A stretch of 64,000 nucleotides of DNA from Bacteroidia bacterium. Lineage in GTDB: Bacteria; Bacteroidota; Bacteroidia; Palsa-965. Of the stretch, positions 1-8,686 are shown one piece after another. Under the pieces are notes generated by a model. It was not told the origin of the DNA. It did not search any database and worked only from the letters and a program-made list of their open reading frames with translations. The stretch covers positions 1-64,000 of the forward strand of contig JALONL010000005.1 in assembly GCA_025454955.1 (NCBI GenBank). The letters are read 5' to 3'. Every line of letters starts with the position of its first letter. The first letter of the stretch is position 1. The translations under genes were made by a program, and so were the position numbers.

Positions 1-15
1 TATCTTTAACGCCCG

Positions 16-642
16 ATGAAACAATTCCTGCTGCTTGCTTCCCTGTTATGGCTGCTCGCCGCCTGCACCGAAACCAAACCGGAAACGCCCGCCGATTCGC
101 TCAAAGGCGATTCGGTAACGAACACTGCCGGCCAAAGCGTGTGGCTGCAATCAGACACTTCCCGCACAGCACGTAAACAAAACGACTGCAGCATTTTGCG
201 CAAACGGGTGGTGACAGATGCCACCGGCAAAAGACTGCTGGCCGATTTACGCCTCATGACAGCCTGCGGGTTAGACAGTTTCGATTTTGTATATGTGGTG
301 CCCAATCTGGCGCTTGACTACATTACGTTTCAGCAGCAAACGGGCAACGATTCGCTTACTTACGGCGATGTGCTCAAGCATATCAAGGAATTTAAAACCT
401 CAGGCACCTACACGCAGCTTAAACAACAGGTAATGACCCTCGACAGCCTGCGCAGCGTAAGGTTTGAGCGCAAAAACATGGACAAGATGAAACCCGTAAT
501 GGGCCGCCTGGGTTTTACCGAGCCCGAATGGCTGGCTTTTACGAAATTTGCGGCCACGTATCCTTTGCCCAAAGAGCGCGCCATGAGTTGGGGCGAAATG
601 CTGGAAGCATTTGACGACGACCTTGCCAAATCAGAAAAGTAA
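16..642 (+). CDS. Lipoprotein of unknown function
   Basis: This 208-residue protein begins with a lipoprotein signal peptide: a hydrophobic stretch ending in the lipobox LLAAC, with the lipidated Cys at position 17. It should therefore be a membrane-anchored periplasmic or outer-membrane protein. The mature part is hydrophilic and rich in Thr, Lys and Asp, with two further Cys residues, and I recognise no domain. Its TAA stop overlaps the ATG of the next lipoprotein gene by one base. That gene in turn overlaps the glycosyltransferase gene, so the three are probably co-transcribed. Function is not assigned. Confidence 0.75.
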   Translation: MKQFLLLASLLWLLAACTETKPETPADSLKGDSVTNTAGQSVWLQSDTSRTARKQNDCSILRKRVVTDATGKRLLADLRLMTACGLDSFDFVYVVPNLALDYITFQQQTGNDSLTYGDVLKHIKEFKTSGTYTQLKQQVMTLDSLRSVRFERKNMDKMKPVMGRLGFTEPEWLAFTKFAATYPLPKERAMSWGEMLEAFDDDLAKSEK

Positions 643-1955
643 TGCGGAACTCATTATACACACTGTTTTTGCTGCTTGCCCCGGCAGCACTCATTTTAAA
701 TAGCTGTTCGCAGCCGCCCGGAAAACAAGAGCCGCAAAACCAGCGTGTGGTGGAATTGCACAATGCAGCCCTGCAACTACGCACAGCAGGCATTCTGAAT
801 GTGAAAAGCGATGCCGCACTCGACTCGCTCGAAAAGCTTAGCCTCGGTGCCGATTCGCTAAACGCCCTGCAGGAACTCCTCGTGCGTGCCGGTGCCATGC
901 TCGAAATGAAACTCGGCGGCGATACGCTGATGAATGCCGCACAACTTTATGCACCCGAATACGCGAAAATTGCCGCACGCTGGCCCGATCTTAAAGCCGA
1001 AAATGTAAGCGGCGAATTTCTCCCCTCCGAACCCGGCGACAAAGATACCGCCTACGCACTGGCCCGTTTTACCGCCGGCGGCATTACCTACGAGCGCCGT
1101 CACGACTGGATGAAAGACGATGTAACCGACCTGCTGCTCTACCGCACATTCAACAAATTACTTGCTGACCGTGCCGACAGCACCCGCCTTTTCATGGTGC
1201 CTTACCTCTGCCGCAACTGTCAAAAGCAAATCGACCAGCGCGAAATACAAATGGATGTGCGCCGGTTTGGGCTTCTGCGCCTCACCCGTAGCCAGGCCAA
1301 AGCAGCAATGGCCGTGAGCGATCTGATGCTTGACGAGCTCGATGAGTTTGACGTGTACAGCACCGCCAAAATTGCCGAAACGCTAAGCCGCTTTGCCTCC
1401 ACCGGCCTGCTCACCGCGGCCGACAGCGCATGGTGGCGCGAAGCCCGTGCAGCAGTAAATCAAACCACCATTTATTCGCAGGAAAATTTATACGACGAAT
1501 TTTCGCGCTTTTTTGCCATTGCCGATTTCCGTTCGCTCAACGATTATTACCCTTATGGCGATGTGCTGCTCAATCTCGCATCCGTGTCGGGCAATTTGCT
1601 CGATCCTTCGAAAATGGCCGATGAGCAGGCCAGCCCCAGCACGCATGTGGTTCGTTACAGCATTGGCAACCAGCTTTACGAAAAAGCCTATCAGCAATAC
1701 GATTCCATCTGGTCGCCCGAACTGATTAACGATATCAACACCGCGCTGAGCGAGCAGAAAAAAGGAGCTTCATTTTATACCGTGCTGCATAAACAAGGCA
1801 CGCTGCAACTCGTGCTCGTGCCCGATGCAGTGGCCGAAAAGGCAAAAAACTCAGGCTTTTTTACGCTTTTTGAACGCGGGGCTGCTCCTGCCCTTCTTCA
1901 GGAATACAAAGCCGCCGCAGAAAAAGCCAACGCACAAAATACACAGCCGAAGTGA
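642..1955 (+). CDS. Lipoprotein of unknown function
   Basis: This 437-residue protein starts with a lipoprotein signal peptide (lipobox LNSC, Cys at 22). A CxxC pair (CRNC) lies near residue 190, and the rest is mostly helical and soluble in character. No family is recognised. It sits between another lipoprotein and a glycosyltransferase with overlapping stop and start codons on both sides, which indicates translational coupling. The neighbours suggest envelope-related work, but that is inference from context only. The stop TGA overlaps the GTG start of the next gene as GTGA. Confidence 0.75.
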   Translation: MRNSLYTLFLLLAPAALILNSCSQPPGKQEPQNQRVVELHNAALQLRTAGILNVKSDAALDSLEKLSLGADSLNALQELLVRAGAMLEMKLGGDTLMNAAQLYAPEYAKIAARWPDLKAENVSGEFLPSEPGDKDTAYALARFTAGGITYERRHDWMKDDVTDLLLYRTFNKLLADRADSTRLFMVPYLCRNCQKQIDQREIQMDVRRFGLLRLTRSQAKAAMAVSDLMLDELDEFDVYSTAKIAETLSRFASTGLLTAADSAWWREARAAVNQTTIYSQENLYDEFSRFFAIADFRSLNDYYPYGDVLLNLASVSGNLLDPSKMADEQASPSTHVVRYSIGNQLYEKAYQQYDSIWSPELINDINTALSEQKKGASFYTVLHKQGTLQLVLVPDAVAEKAKNSGFFTLFERGAAPALLQEYKAAAEKANAQNTQPK

Positions 1956-3919
1956 AACTAACCGTTGTCATTGTCAACTACAACGTACAGCACTTTCTCG
2001 AACAGTGCCTGCACAGTGTGCGAAAAGCACTGGCCGGTATTGAAGGCGAAGTGTATGTGGTGGACAATAACTCGGTGGACGGATCGGTTCAATTGGTTCA
2101 GGAAAAATTTCCCGAAGTACATGTAATTGCCAACCGCGAAAACACCGGCTTTTCGAAAGCCAACAACCAGGCCATGCGAGTGGCCAAAGGCGAATACATT
2201 CTGCTGCTCAACCCCGATACGGTGGTTGAAGAAACTACATTCAGCAAAGTAATTTCGTTTATGGATGCTCACCCCGATGCCGGCGGACTGGGGGTTCAGA
2301 TGATTGACGGCAAGGGACATTTCCTGCCCGAATCAAAACGCGGACTGCCTACACCAGCTGTGGCATTTTACAAGATATTCGGGTTGGCGGCATTGTTTCC
2401 CCGCTCGAAACGTTTCGGGCGGTATCATCTTGGGTTCCTCGATAAAAATGCCACACACGAAGTGGACATTCTTTCGGGAGCATTTATGCTCATGCGCAAA
2501 ACGGCTTTGGACAAGGTTGGCTTGCTCGACGAAGATTTTTTCATGTATGGCGAGGATATCGATCTTTCGTACCGCATACAGCTTGGCGGCTGGAAAAACT
2601 ACTACTTCCACGATACACGCATTATTCATTACAAAGGCGAGAGCACCAAGAAAAGCAGTGTAAATTATGTGTTTGTGTTTTATCGCGCCATGATCATTTT
2701 TGCGCGTAAACATTTTTCACAGAAAAATGCGCGGCTGTTTTCGTTTCTCATCAATCTGGCAGTGTATCTGCGTGCCGGAGCGGCGTTGGTGATGCGTGCA
2801 CTCCGGGCGCTGGCTTTGCCGCTGTTTGATGCGGCGCTTATGCTGGGCGGCTTGTACTTTATAAAGAATTATTACGAGTCCAATATCAAGCTGGCCGATG
2901 CAGGAAACTATTATTCGCCCGAATTGGTGAATATGCTGTTTCCGGTATATGTGCTGCTTTGGCTCACGGCAGTGTATTTCAGCGGCGGTTATGATAAGCC
3001 GGTGCGCCTGTTAAAAATAGTGCGCGGCGTGGTGGCCGGAACCGCTGTAATTCTTATAGGTTATGCGCTGCTGCCCGAGAGTTTGCGTTTTTCGCGCGCA
3101 CTTATTCTGCTGGGTGCGGCCTGGGCATTGGGTGAACTGCTCGTGAGCCGTCTGGCCTTTCATGCACTGCGAGTTAAATCGCTCCGCATTGACAGCGGCC
3201 ACCCGCAGCGAATTGCCGTGGTAGGCAGCCCCGATGAATGCCGCCGCGTAAAATCGCTGCTTAATCAAACCGGTGTTACCAGCAGTTTCATCGGCTTTGT
3301 AAGCAGCACCAATGAAGAAATAAACGACCCGGCATTTATTGGCCGCTTCGGGCAGCTCAACGAAGTTGTGACCATTTACAGCATTGATGAGGTAATATTC
3401 TGCGCCAAAGACCTCGCCGCCCAGGACATCATAAACCGTATGGCCCTGCTGCAAACTTCACGGCCGGTTGATTATAAAATAGCACCACCCGAAAGCCTCT
3501 CCATCATAGGCAGCAACTCCATTGATACCGCCGGCGATTTGTATGTGATAGACATTAACTCGGTGAGCAAACCAGTTAATCGCCGCAACAAACGCGTGTT
3601 TGATGTGGCCACTGCCATGTTATTGCTGCCGCTTACGCCATTTCTTATCTGGTTCATGCGCCGGCCGGCCGGTTTCATACCCAACCTGCTGCGTGTGCTC
3701 TTTGGTCTTCGCACCTGGATTGGCTACACACCCGGCACACAAACACAGCATCATCTGCCCAAACTCCGCCCCGGCATTCTGCATCCTGATGATCTTTTAC
3801 CCCAAAACCAGCGCAGCGAAATGGTATGTACAAGGTTGAATATGCTCTATGCCAAGGATTATAAGATTGGAAACGACTTTACCATTGTAAGAAGAGGGTG
3901 GCGGGAGTTGGGAAGATAA
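1952..3919 (+). CDS. GT2 glycosyltransferase fused to a sugar-phosphotransferase-like membrane scaffold
   Basis: This 655-residue protein has at least three parts. Residues 1 to about 245 are a family 2 glycosyltransferase of the rhamnosyl-like type, with VVIVNYN at the N terminus, the NPDT metal-site motif, and GEDIDLSYR as the catalytic-region motif. Residues about 260-405 hold several membrane segments. From about 420 a nucleotide-binding-like domain begins (RIAVVGSP), resembling the CoA_binding_3 region of polyprenyl glycosylphosphotransferases. The tail (RRNKRVFDVATAMLLL and onward) resembles the start of the bacterial sugar-transferase domain but is short and lacks most of the catalytic part. 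It probably transfers a sugar to a lipid-linked or surface glycan at the inner membrane. The start is GTG, overlapping the upstream stop. Confidence 0.85.
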   Translation: MKLTVVIVNYNVQHFLEQCLHSVRKALAGIEGEVYVVDNNSVDGSVQLVQEKFPEVHVIANRENTGFSKANNQAMRVAKGEYILLLNPDTVVEETTFSKVISFMDAHPDAGGLGVQMIDGKGHFLPESKRGLPTPAVAFYKIFGLAALFPRSKRFGRYHLGFLDKNATHEVDILSGAFMLMRKTALDKVGLLDEDFFMYGEDIDLSYRIQLGGWKNYYFHDTRIIHYKGESTKKSSVNYVFVFYRAMIIFARKHFSQKNARLFSFLINLAVYLRAGAALVMRALRALALPLFDAALMLGGLYFIKNYYESNIKLADAGNYYSPELVNMLFPVYVLLWLTAVYFSGGYDKPVRLLKIVRGVVAGTAVILIGYALLPESLRFSRALILLGAAWALGELLVSRLAFHALRVKSLRIDSGHPQRIAVVGSPDECRRVKSLLNQTGVTSSFIGFVSSTNEEINDPAFIGRFGQLNEVVTIYSIDEVIFCAKDLAAQDIINRMALLQTSRPVDYKIAPPESLSIIGSNSIDTAGDLYVIDINSVSKPVNRRNKRVFDVATAMLLLPLTPFLIWFMRRPAGFIPNLLRVLFGLRTWIGYTPGTQTQHHLPKLRPGILHPDDLLPQNQRSEMVCTRLNMLYAKDYKIGNDFTIVRRGWRELGR

Positions 3920-3945
3920 TCCCATAATCTTTGCCTCCCGCCATT

Positions 3946-4225
3946 CTAATATGTACACATATTGTGTATTACCCTGTTTTTTAAAAATGCTTTCATCGCA
4001 ATAATAATCTCGGCCACCCGAAAAATTTCCGGCGAAGGCCTTAATTCATAAAAATTATAGCCCTTTTTACCATTTTGATGCCCGAATTTCACTTAGGGAT
4101 TCTTTCTCTTTTTCAAATAACGCTGAATTGTATTTACGATGTATTTCAGGATAAGTAATGTGCAATTTAGGCAGATATAAAATTTTGAAATACAATGATT
4201 TACAAACTTGATCTTCCAAATTGGA
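3946..4225 (-). pseudogene. Possible frameshifted gene remnant downstream of the ORF6N gene
   Basis: The 309-bp gap between 3919 and 4229 holds no intact gene. On the minus strand two overlapping frames read as one plausible protein split by a shift near 4075. The upstream part (reading ...YPEIHRKYNSALFEKEKE) has no ATG. The downstream part (KFGHQNGKKGYNFYELRPS and onward) ends at a TAG at 3946-3948. The residue mix looks protein-like rather than random, and the region is AT-rich like the neighbouring ORF6N gene. I read it as debris of a gene that once followed ORF6N. The parent family is not recognised. Confidence 0.35.
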
Positions 4226-4228
4226 ATA

Positions 4229-4780
4229 TCAAGTTTGATCTGTTTCTGAGGGAAGTTTGTAGCCTATTTTACGCCTTTTTCCCGTCGAAGAATCGGCTTT
4301 ATGCAACGACTCGATATATGCAATAATTGACAGGATAGTTTTATCCTGTTCAGAAACTTTTTGCTTAATCTCTTCCAGCTCAAAACCCATGAGTGTGGTA
4401 TCAATTATGTACTGCCTTACCTTACAGAAAAGGCGCATAATCTGAATATTTACAGCTACGGCTCTTTCGCTGTTCAGAACACCCGAGAGCATGGCCACAC
4501 CCTGTTCGGTAAATACAAAGGGCAGTTTTCTTGTGCCGCCCCATTTGGGTTTAGGTATTACTTTCAACAACTCATTAGCCTCTTCGCGGGTAAGTTGAAA
4601 CATGAAATCGGGCGGAAAACGTTTTATGTTTCTCGCTACTGCTTTGTTAAGATTTCCGGTGGTAACCTTGTACAATTCGGCAAGGTCGTTGTCCATCATT
4701 ACTTTGGTTCCGCGAACCAGGTACAGTTTGCTGATGACTACGTCATCAGACAGCTTTACAGCTCTTGTTCTTTTGTTCAT
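4229..4780 (-). CDS. ORF6N-domain DNA-binding protein
   Basis: This 183-residue protein carries the ORF6N domain in its first about 100 residues: YLVRGTKVMMDNDLAELY, then NIKRFPPDFMFQLT, then LPFVFTEQGVAMLS. The domain is a KilA-N-like DNA-binding module found in phage antirepressor-type proteins and in many Bacteroidota chromosomes. A helical segment follows (EEIKQKVSEQDKTILSIIAY) and then the RRKIGYK tail common in this family. It stands alone beside gene debris in an AT-rich stretch, which suggests a mobile or phage origin. The DNA target is unknown. Confidence 0.88.
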   Translation of the reverse strand: MNKRTRAVKLSDDVVISKLYLVRGTKVMMDNDLAELYKVTTGNLNKAVARNIKRFPPDFMFQLTREEANELLKVIPKPKWGGTRKLPFVFTEQGVAMLSGVLNSERAVAVNIQIMRLFCKVRQYIIDTTLMGFELEEIKQKVSEQDKTILSIIAYIESLHKADSSTGKRRKIGYKLPSETDQT

Positions 4781-4875
4781 TGTAAGGTTTAAAATCAGTT
4801 AAATACTAACAGAAACTATCTACTTCTATCGTGAAATGAGGCGCAAACCTAAATCAATAATTTCTAAATTCCAAA

Positions 4876-5844
4876 TCAGCGGGCCAAAACACTTACCATT
4901 CTCAACAGGGCCTTATCAGGTTCGAGAATATGTTTTACTGCGTCTTTAAAGGGCGTGAAGGCGATTTTATTATTTATTATTCCCACCATTTCGTGGCTTT
5001 GTCCGTTCAGCAACGCATCAACGGCAGCGTACCCCATGCGGCTGGCATTTACGCGTTCCATACACGTAGGTGCGCCTCCACGCTGAATATGTCCCAGCAC
5101 GGTTACCCGCACATCGAGTTCGGGGAAATTGGCTTTTACGGCATCGCCTACCTTAAAGGCTCCGCCGGCTTCATCGCCTTCGGCCACTACAATTATTTTC
5201 GATTGTTTGCCGCTTCTCGAATTGGCCAGCCTGTTCAGGACTACCTGCAAATCGTTTGGCGATTCGGGAATGAGGATGCCCTCGGCTCCCGAGCCAATGC
5301 CGCTGTATAAGGCAATAAGTCCGGCATCGCGGCCCATTACTTCTACTATAAACACCCGGTTATGCGACTCGGCCGTATCACGGATACGGTCAACAGCTTC
5401 CACGGCTGTGTTTATGGCTGTATCAAAACCAATGGTGTAATCGGTGCCGGCGAGATCGTTATCAATTGTGCCAGGGCAGCCAATGAAAGGTATCGGGCAT
5501 ATTTCCGAAAAAACCACAGCCCCGCGAAAAGTGCCGTCGCCGCCAATGGCCACCACACCCTCAATGCCGCGTTTTTCCAATTCGGCTTTAGCCTGCTGAC
5601 GGCCTTCGATGGTCATAAAACGTTTGCTGCGTGCCGTCTTTAAAATTGTGCCGCCCCGATGAATAATATTGGCCACCGAAGAAGCATCCATCTCCACCAT
5701 ATCGCCTTCAATCATGCCTTCGTAACCGTAGCGAATGCCAAATACTTTAAGTTCCTTGCTCAGTGCAGTACGCACAACGGCACGCACACAGGCATTCATT
5801 CCGGGCGAATCGCCACCGGAGGTAAACACAGCTATCGTTTTCAT
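4876..5844 (-). CDS. pfkA: ATP-dependent 6-phosphofructokinase
   Basis: This 322-residue enzyme phosphorylates fructose-6-phosphate to fructose-1,6-bisphosphate, the committed step of glycolysis. The ATP-site GGDGT is in VVAIGGDGTFRGA, the catalytic loop is GTIDNDLAGTD, and the substrate-site MGRDAG is also present. GGDGT (rather than GGDDT) is the signature of ATP-dependent rather than pyrophosphate-dependent enzymes. The frame is open further upstream, but family proteins begin with the strand seen at MKTIAVFTSGGDSPG, so the ATG at 5844 is chosen. It lies 50 bp after the THUMP methyltransferase gene and may be the last gene of that operon. It may also have its own start signal: a poor TAnnTTTG match (TATCTTGA) ends 4 nt before the ATG. 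Confidence 0.96.
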   Translation of the reverse strand: MKTIAVFTSGGDSPGMNACVRAVVRTALSKELKVFGIRYGYEGMIEGDMVEMDASSVANIIHRGGTILKTARSKRFMTIEGRQQAKAELEKRGIEGVVAIGGDGTFRGAVVFSEICPIPFIGCPGTIDNDLAGTDYTIGFDTAINTAVEAVDRIRDTAESHNRVFIVEVMGRDAGLIALYSGIGSGAEGILIPESPNDLQVVLNRLANSRSGKQSKIIVVAEGDEAGGAFKVGDAVKANFPELDVRVTVLGHIQRGGAPTCMERVNASRMGYAAVDALLNGQSHEMVGIINNKIAFTPFKDAVKHILEPDKALLRMVSVLAR

Positions 5845-5894
5845 AGCCTCAAGATAAGAAGGAAATAAAAGCCGGGCGTAATCCGCCAGCAGGA

Positions 5895-7079
5895 TTAACG
5901 CAGCTTGTGAATTTTCTTCGTGCCTTCGTAAAGATCGTAACGCACAAAGCGGCATTCGAGAGGCCCGTTCCACAAGGCTATTTTGCGCGATGGTCTGAGA
6001 CCTACCGCTTTAAGGCCGTCGGGGTTGGAAGTAATCATCCATGCCTGATAACCGGAATACTTTTTCTTCAGCGTATCGCCAATCTGTTTGTAAAGCGCGG
6101 CTACATCATCCTGCGCCATACGCTCGCCGTAAGGAGGATTAAGCATTACCAAACCGGCTCCCTGAGAAGGTGGTTCGCTGTCGAAAAAATCCTGGCAGGC
6201 AGTTTTTACAATGTCGTCCACTTTGGCCAGCTTAATATTCTCGCGGGCTTTGCGCAGTACATTGTATGACACATCACTGCCCAGAATTTCTACAGTTTCG
6301 TTGTTGATGCGGCTGATGGCACCTTCGGTAATTTTCTCCCAAAGTTCCGGCTCATAATCGCGCCAGCGCTGAAAGCCAAACGACTCGCGGAACCAGCCCG
6401 CAGGTACATTGGTGGCCAGCAATGCTGCTTCAATAAGCAAAGTACCTGAGCCGCACATCGGATCAATAAAGCGCGAACGTTTGTTCCAGCCCGAAAGCGC
6501 AATCATGCCCGCTGCCAATACTTCGTTTAGCGGCGCCCGGCCTGTGTCTTCGCGGTAGCCGCGTTTGTGCAGTGAATCGCCCGAACTGTCGAGCGATACG
6601 GTTACCGAAGCCTCATTCACATGAATATTGATGCGCAGCGTAGGTGAAAATTTTTCTACCGAAGGTCTGCGCCCATGCTTATCGCGAAACTGATCGACAA
6701 TGGCATCTTTGGTTTTCTGGGCGAGGTAAAAAGTATGGTCGAAAAATTCGGAGTTGGCTGTGGCATCCACTGCCAGCGTATCATCGGGGCCCATCCATTG
6801 TTCCCAATCGATGCGACGGATTCCGTCGTACAATTCCTGCTCGTTGCTTGCTTCGAACTGTTCTACCGGCATGAGTACGCGAAGGGCAGTGCGCAGCAGG
6901 TAATTGGCTTTGTACATGGTGCCTTTGTCGCCCACAAAACTCACTGCACGGCGGTGTTCTTCCACATTGCGGGCACCAATTTTCACCAGTTCGCGGGCAA
7001 GCTCGGCTTCAAGTCCGGGCATTGTTTTGGCCACCATGCGAAACTCGCCGGGCTGTATTTCATTGTTTTCTTCAGCCAT
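5895..7079 (-). CDS. THUMP-domain rRNA (guanine-N2) methyltransferase, RlmL N-terminal type
   Basis: This 394-residue enzyme has an N-terminal ferredoxin-like/THUMP RNA-binding region (about residues 10-165) and a C-terminal Rossmann methyltransferase. The SAM-binding motif is FIDPMCGSGTLLIEAA, and the catalytic NPPYGER is typical of N2-guanine methyltransferases. It matches the RlmL N-terminal half, which modifies 23S rRNA, without the RlmK fusion seen in gamma-proteobacteria. The preferred start is the ATG at 7079, which overlaps the end of the ZIP transporter gene by 8 bp. An in-frame TTG lies 12 nt upstream. Tight packing with the ZIP and SAM-methyltransferase genes indicates an operon. 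Confidence 0.93.
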   Translation of the reverse strand: MAEENNEIQPGEFRMVAKTMPGLEAELARELVKIGARNVEEHRRAVSFVGDKGTMYKANYLLRTALRVLMPVEQFEASNEQELYDGIRRIDWEQWMGPDDTLAVDATANSEFFDHTFYLAQKTKDAIVDQFRDKHGRRPSVEKFSPTLRINIHVNEASVTVSLDSSGDSLHKRGYREDTGRAPLNEVLAAGMIALSGWNKRSRFIDPMCGSGTLLIEAALLATNVPAGWFRESFGFQRWRDYEPELWEKITEGAISRINNETVEILGSDVSYNVLRKARENIKLAKVDDIVKTACQDFFDSEPPSQGAGLVMLNPPYGERMAQDDVAALYKQIGDTLKKKYSGYQAWMITSNPDGLKAVGLRPSRKIALWNGPLECRFVRYDLYEGTKKIHKLR

Positions 7080-7872
7080 GTGCAGCAGCAAGTGTAACTA
7101 ACCAGGCAGCCGCAGCCCCCAGCAGAATGATGAAAAACTTAATGGCATTGAACCGGTGGTTTTCCGACGATTCAAAAAGTATGGTGGTGGAGATATGCAG
7201 GAATATTCCCACCACTACGGCCGTAATGGCGTGGAAATATGGTGTAAGCCCGCCCGTAAGCTGTGTGCCGATAAAATAACTCGCCAGCATTCCGGCCGGA
7301 GTCATGGCGGCAAACAAAAGCAGATTGAGCACAATGCGTCTGCGGTTAATTCCCAGATGCAGCATGAGTCCCGCAAAAGCAATGGCAATAGGAATATTGT
7401 GCAACACTATGCCCAGCACAAACGGCGGAAAAAGTGACTCGCCCACCGCTTTCGAACCCAAGGGCATTCCTTCAAGAAATGCGTGCAGACACAAACCCAC
7501 CAGCACACCAACCGGAACAATATGACGGGTATGCGAATGTTCGTCATGCGAATGTGCATGATCGTGTGTATGCGAATGATCGTGGTTGTGTGCGTGCGAA
7601 TGCCCGTGTGCAAGATCATGACCGTGCTCAAGCCCTGCGGTAATGTATTCGAGCAATACCTGAATAAGAAACCCGGCCAGAATCCAAAGTCCGGTATTTG
7701 AGCCGCCTTCGTGATACAATTCAGGAATAAGATGCAGCAGACTCAACGCAAACAGAAACGCACCGCTGAACCCCAGCAGCAAACGCAGCGGTTTGCGAGG
7801 CACGCGAAACACCAGCATGAGCAGCCCGCTCACTAATGCCGAAAGCAATATAACTGAGGCAATAAGCAGCAT
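7072..7872 (-). CDS. ZIP-family divalent metal transporter
   Basis: This 266-residue integral membrane protein belongs to the ZIP family, which imports zinc or related metals. It has about eight hydrophobic segments. Between residues about 90 and 125 lies a long cytoplasm-type loop made almost entirely of alternating His with Asp, Ser, Thr and Ala. The metal-path motifs are HAFLEGMPLG and, in the next helix, VLHNIPIAIAFA. The frame opens with a TTG at 7878 but the ATG at 7872 is the likelier start, leaving 2 bp after the upstream methyltransferase stop. The histidine loop would bind or sense metal; whether Zn, Fe or Mn is carried cannot be read from the sequence. Confidence 0.93.
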   Translation of the reverse strand: MLLIASVILLSALVSGLLMLVFRVPRKPLRLLLGFSGAFLFALSLLHLIPELYHEGGSNTGLWILAGFLIQVLLEYITAGLEHGHDLAHGHSHAHNHDHSHTHDHAHSHDEHSHTRHIVPVGVLVGLCLHAFLEGMPLGSKAVGESLFPPFVLGIVLHNIPIAIAFAGLMLHLGINRRRIVLNLLLFAAMTPAGMLASYFIGTQLTGGLTPYFHAITAVVVGIFLHISTTILFESSENHRFNAIKFFIILLGAAAAWLVTLAAAHG

Positions 7873-7874
7873 AA

Positions 7875-8624
7875 TCAAAGTTTGCGGGCTATGAGAATGA
7901 GTCGTGGCGAGGTGGTTTCTTCCAACGGCCCCAATTCGTAATTCCCAAACACCGCGGTGATTTCAAAGAGTCCGTGCATCAGTTTTTTGAAATCGTCTGA
8001 TTTCAACAACTGCACCTGTTCCCTGAAATTATATTCCGTTCCGTTATCGCTGAAACGGATGGTTTTGTGTATAAATTTCCCGTCGGTTTGTTTGTGAATT
8101 TTAAATTCAATGCCCGACGCAGTTTCTGTGTAATCGCTTTTTACGCTGAGGCAGCCCTGAACCCACAGTGCATTGAAGAAATCAATCACCAAAGTTCCTC
8201 CGGGTTTCAATCCTTTATGCACCGATTCCAGCACTTGCCGGTTATCGCGCTCAGAATCGAAATAACCGAAGCTGGTAAAAAGATTGAATACAATATCATA
8301 GTATCGTATTCTGAACGGGCGGCGCATATCGTGTACAAAAAACTCCAGTCTTTCGGTTTCCGATGCAGACGCGGCCGCAATGCTCGAAGGCGATAAGTCA
8401 ATTCCGGTTACATCAAGCCCCAGGCTGTGCAACACCAGCGAATGCCTTCCTTTTCCACAGGCGAGATCCAGCACTTTGCTTCCGGCAGCAGGATGGAGAT
8501 ATTGGCAAAGCCGGGTAATAAATTGCGCGGCCTCCTGTTCGTTGCGCTTGTGATAAAGTATATGGTAATACGGGCTGTCGAACCAGCCTTTATACCATAC
8601 CGTTTCTGCCCCGGTCTTGCTCAT
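7875..8624 (-). CDS. Class I SAM-dependent methyltransferase
   Basis: This 249-residue methyltransferase has the SAM-binding motif I (VLDLACGKGRHSLVL) and the acidic motif II end (VTGIDLSPSSI). It begins with an aromatic-rich segment (WYKGWFDSPYYHILY) common in small-molecule methyltransferases of Bacteroidota. The substrate is not known. It is the first gene of the run through ZIP and RlmL-like to PfkA. A 7-of-8 match to the -7 promoter element (TAATTTCG on the minus strand, 8632-8639) ends 7 nt before the ATG, so the mRNA may have almost no leader. Confidence 0.88.
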   Translation of the reverse strand: MSKTGAETVWYKGWFDSPYYHILYHKRNEQEAAQFITRLCQYLHPAAGSKVLDLACGKGRHSLVLHSLGLDVTGIDLSPSSIAAASASETERLEFFVHDMRRPFRIRYYDIVFNLFTSFGYFDSERDNRQVLESVHKGLKPGGTLVIDFFNALWVQGCLSVKSDYTETASGIEFKIHKQTDGKFIHKTIRFSDNGTEYNFREQVQLLKSDDFKKLMHGLFEITAVFGNYELGPLEETTSPRLILIARKL

Positions 8625-8686
8625 TGTGGCGCGAAATTACACATTCCTGCTTTATGAAGTATATTTAATGCAATATTGTTGCATTA

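Noticed and set aside
7875-8624. SAM methyltransferase as the missing BioC of the biotin pathway
   Set aside because: It is 45 kb away, lies with ZIP and rRNA-methylase genes, and lacks any BioC-specific feature that I can see.
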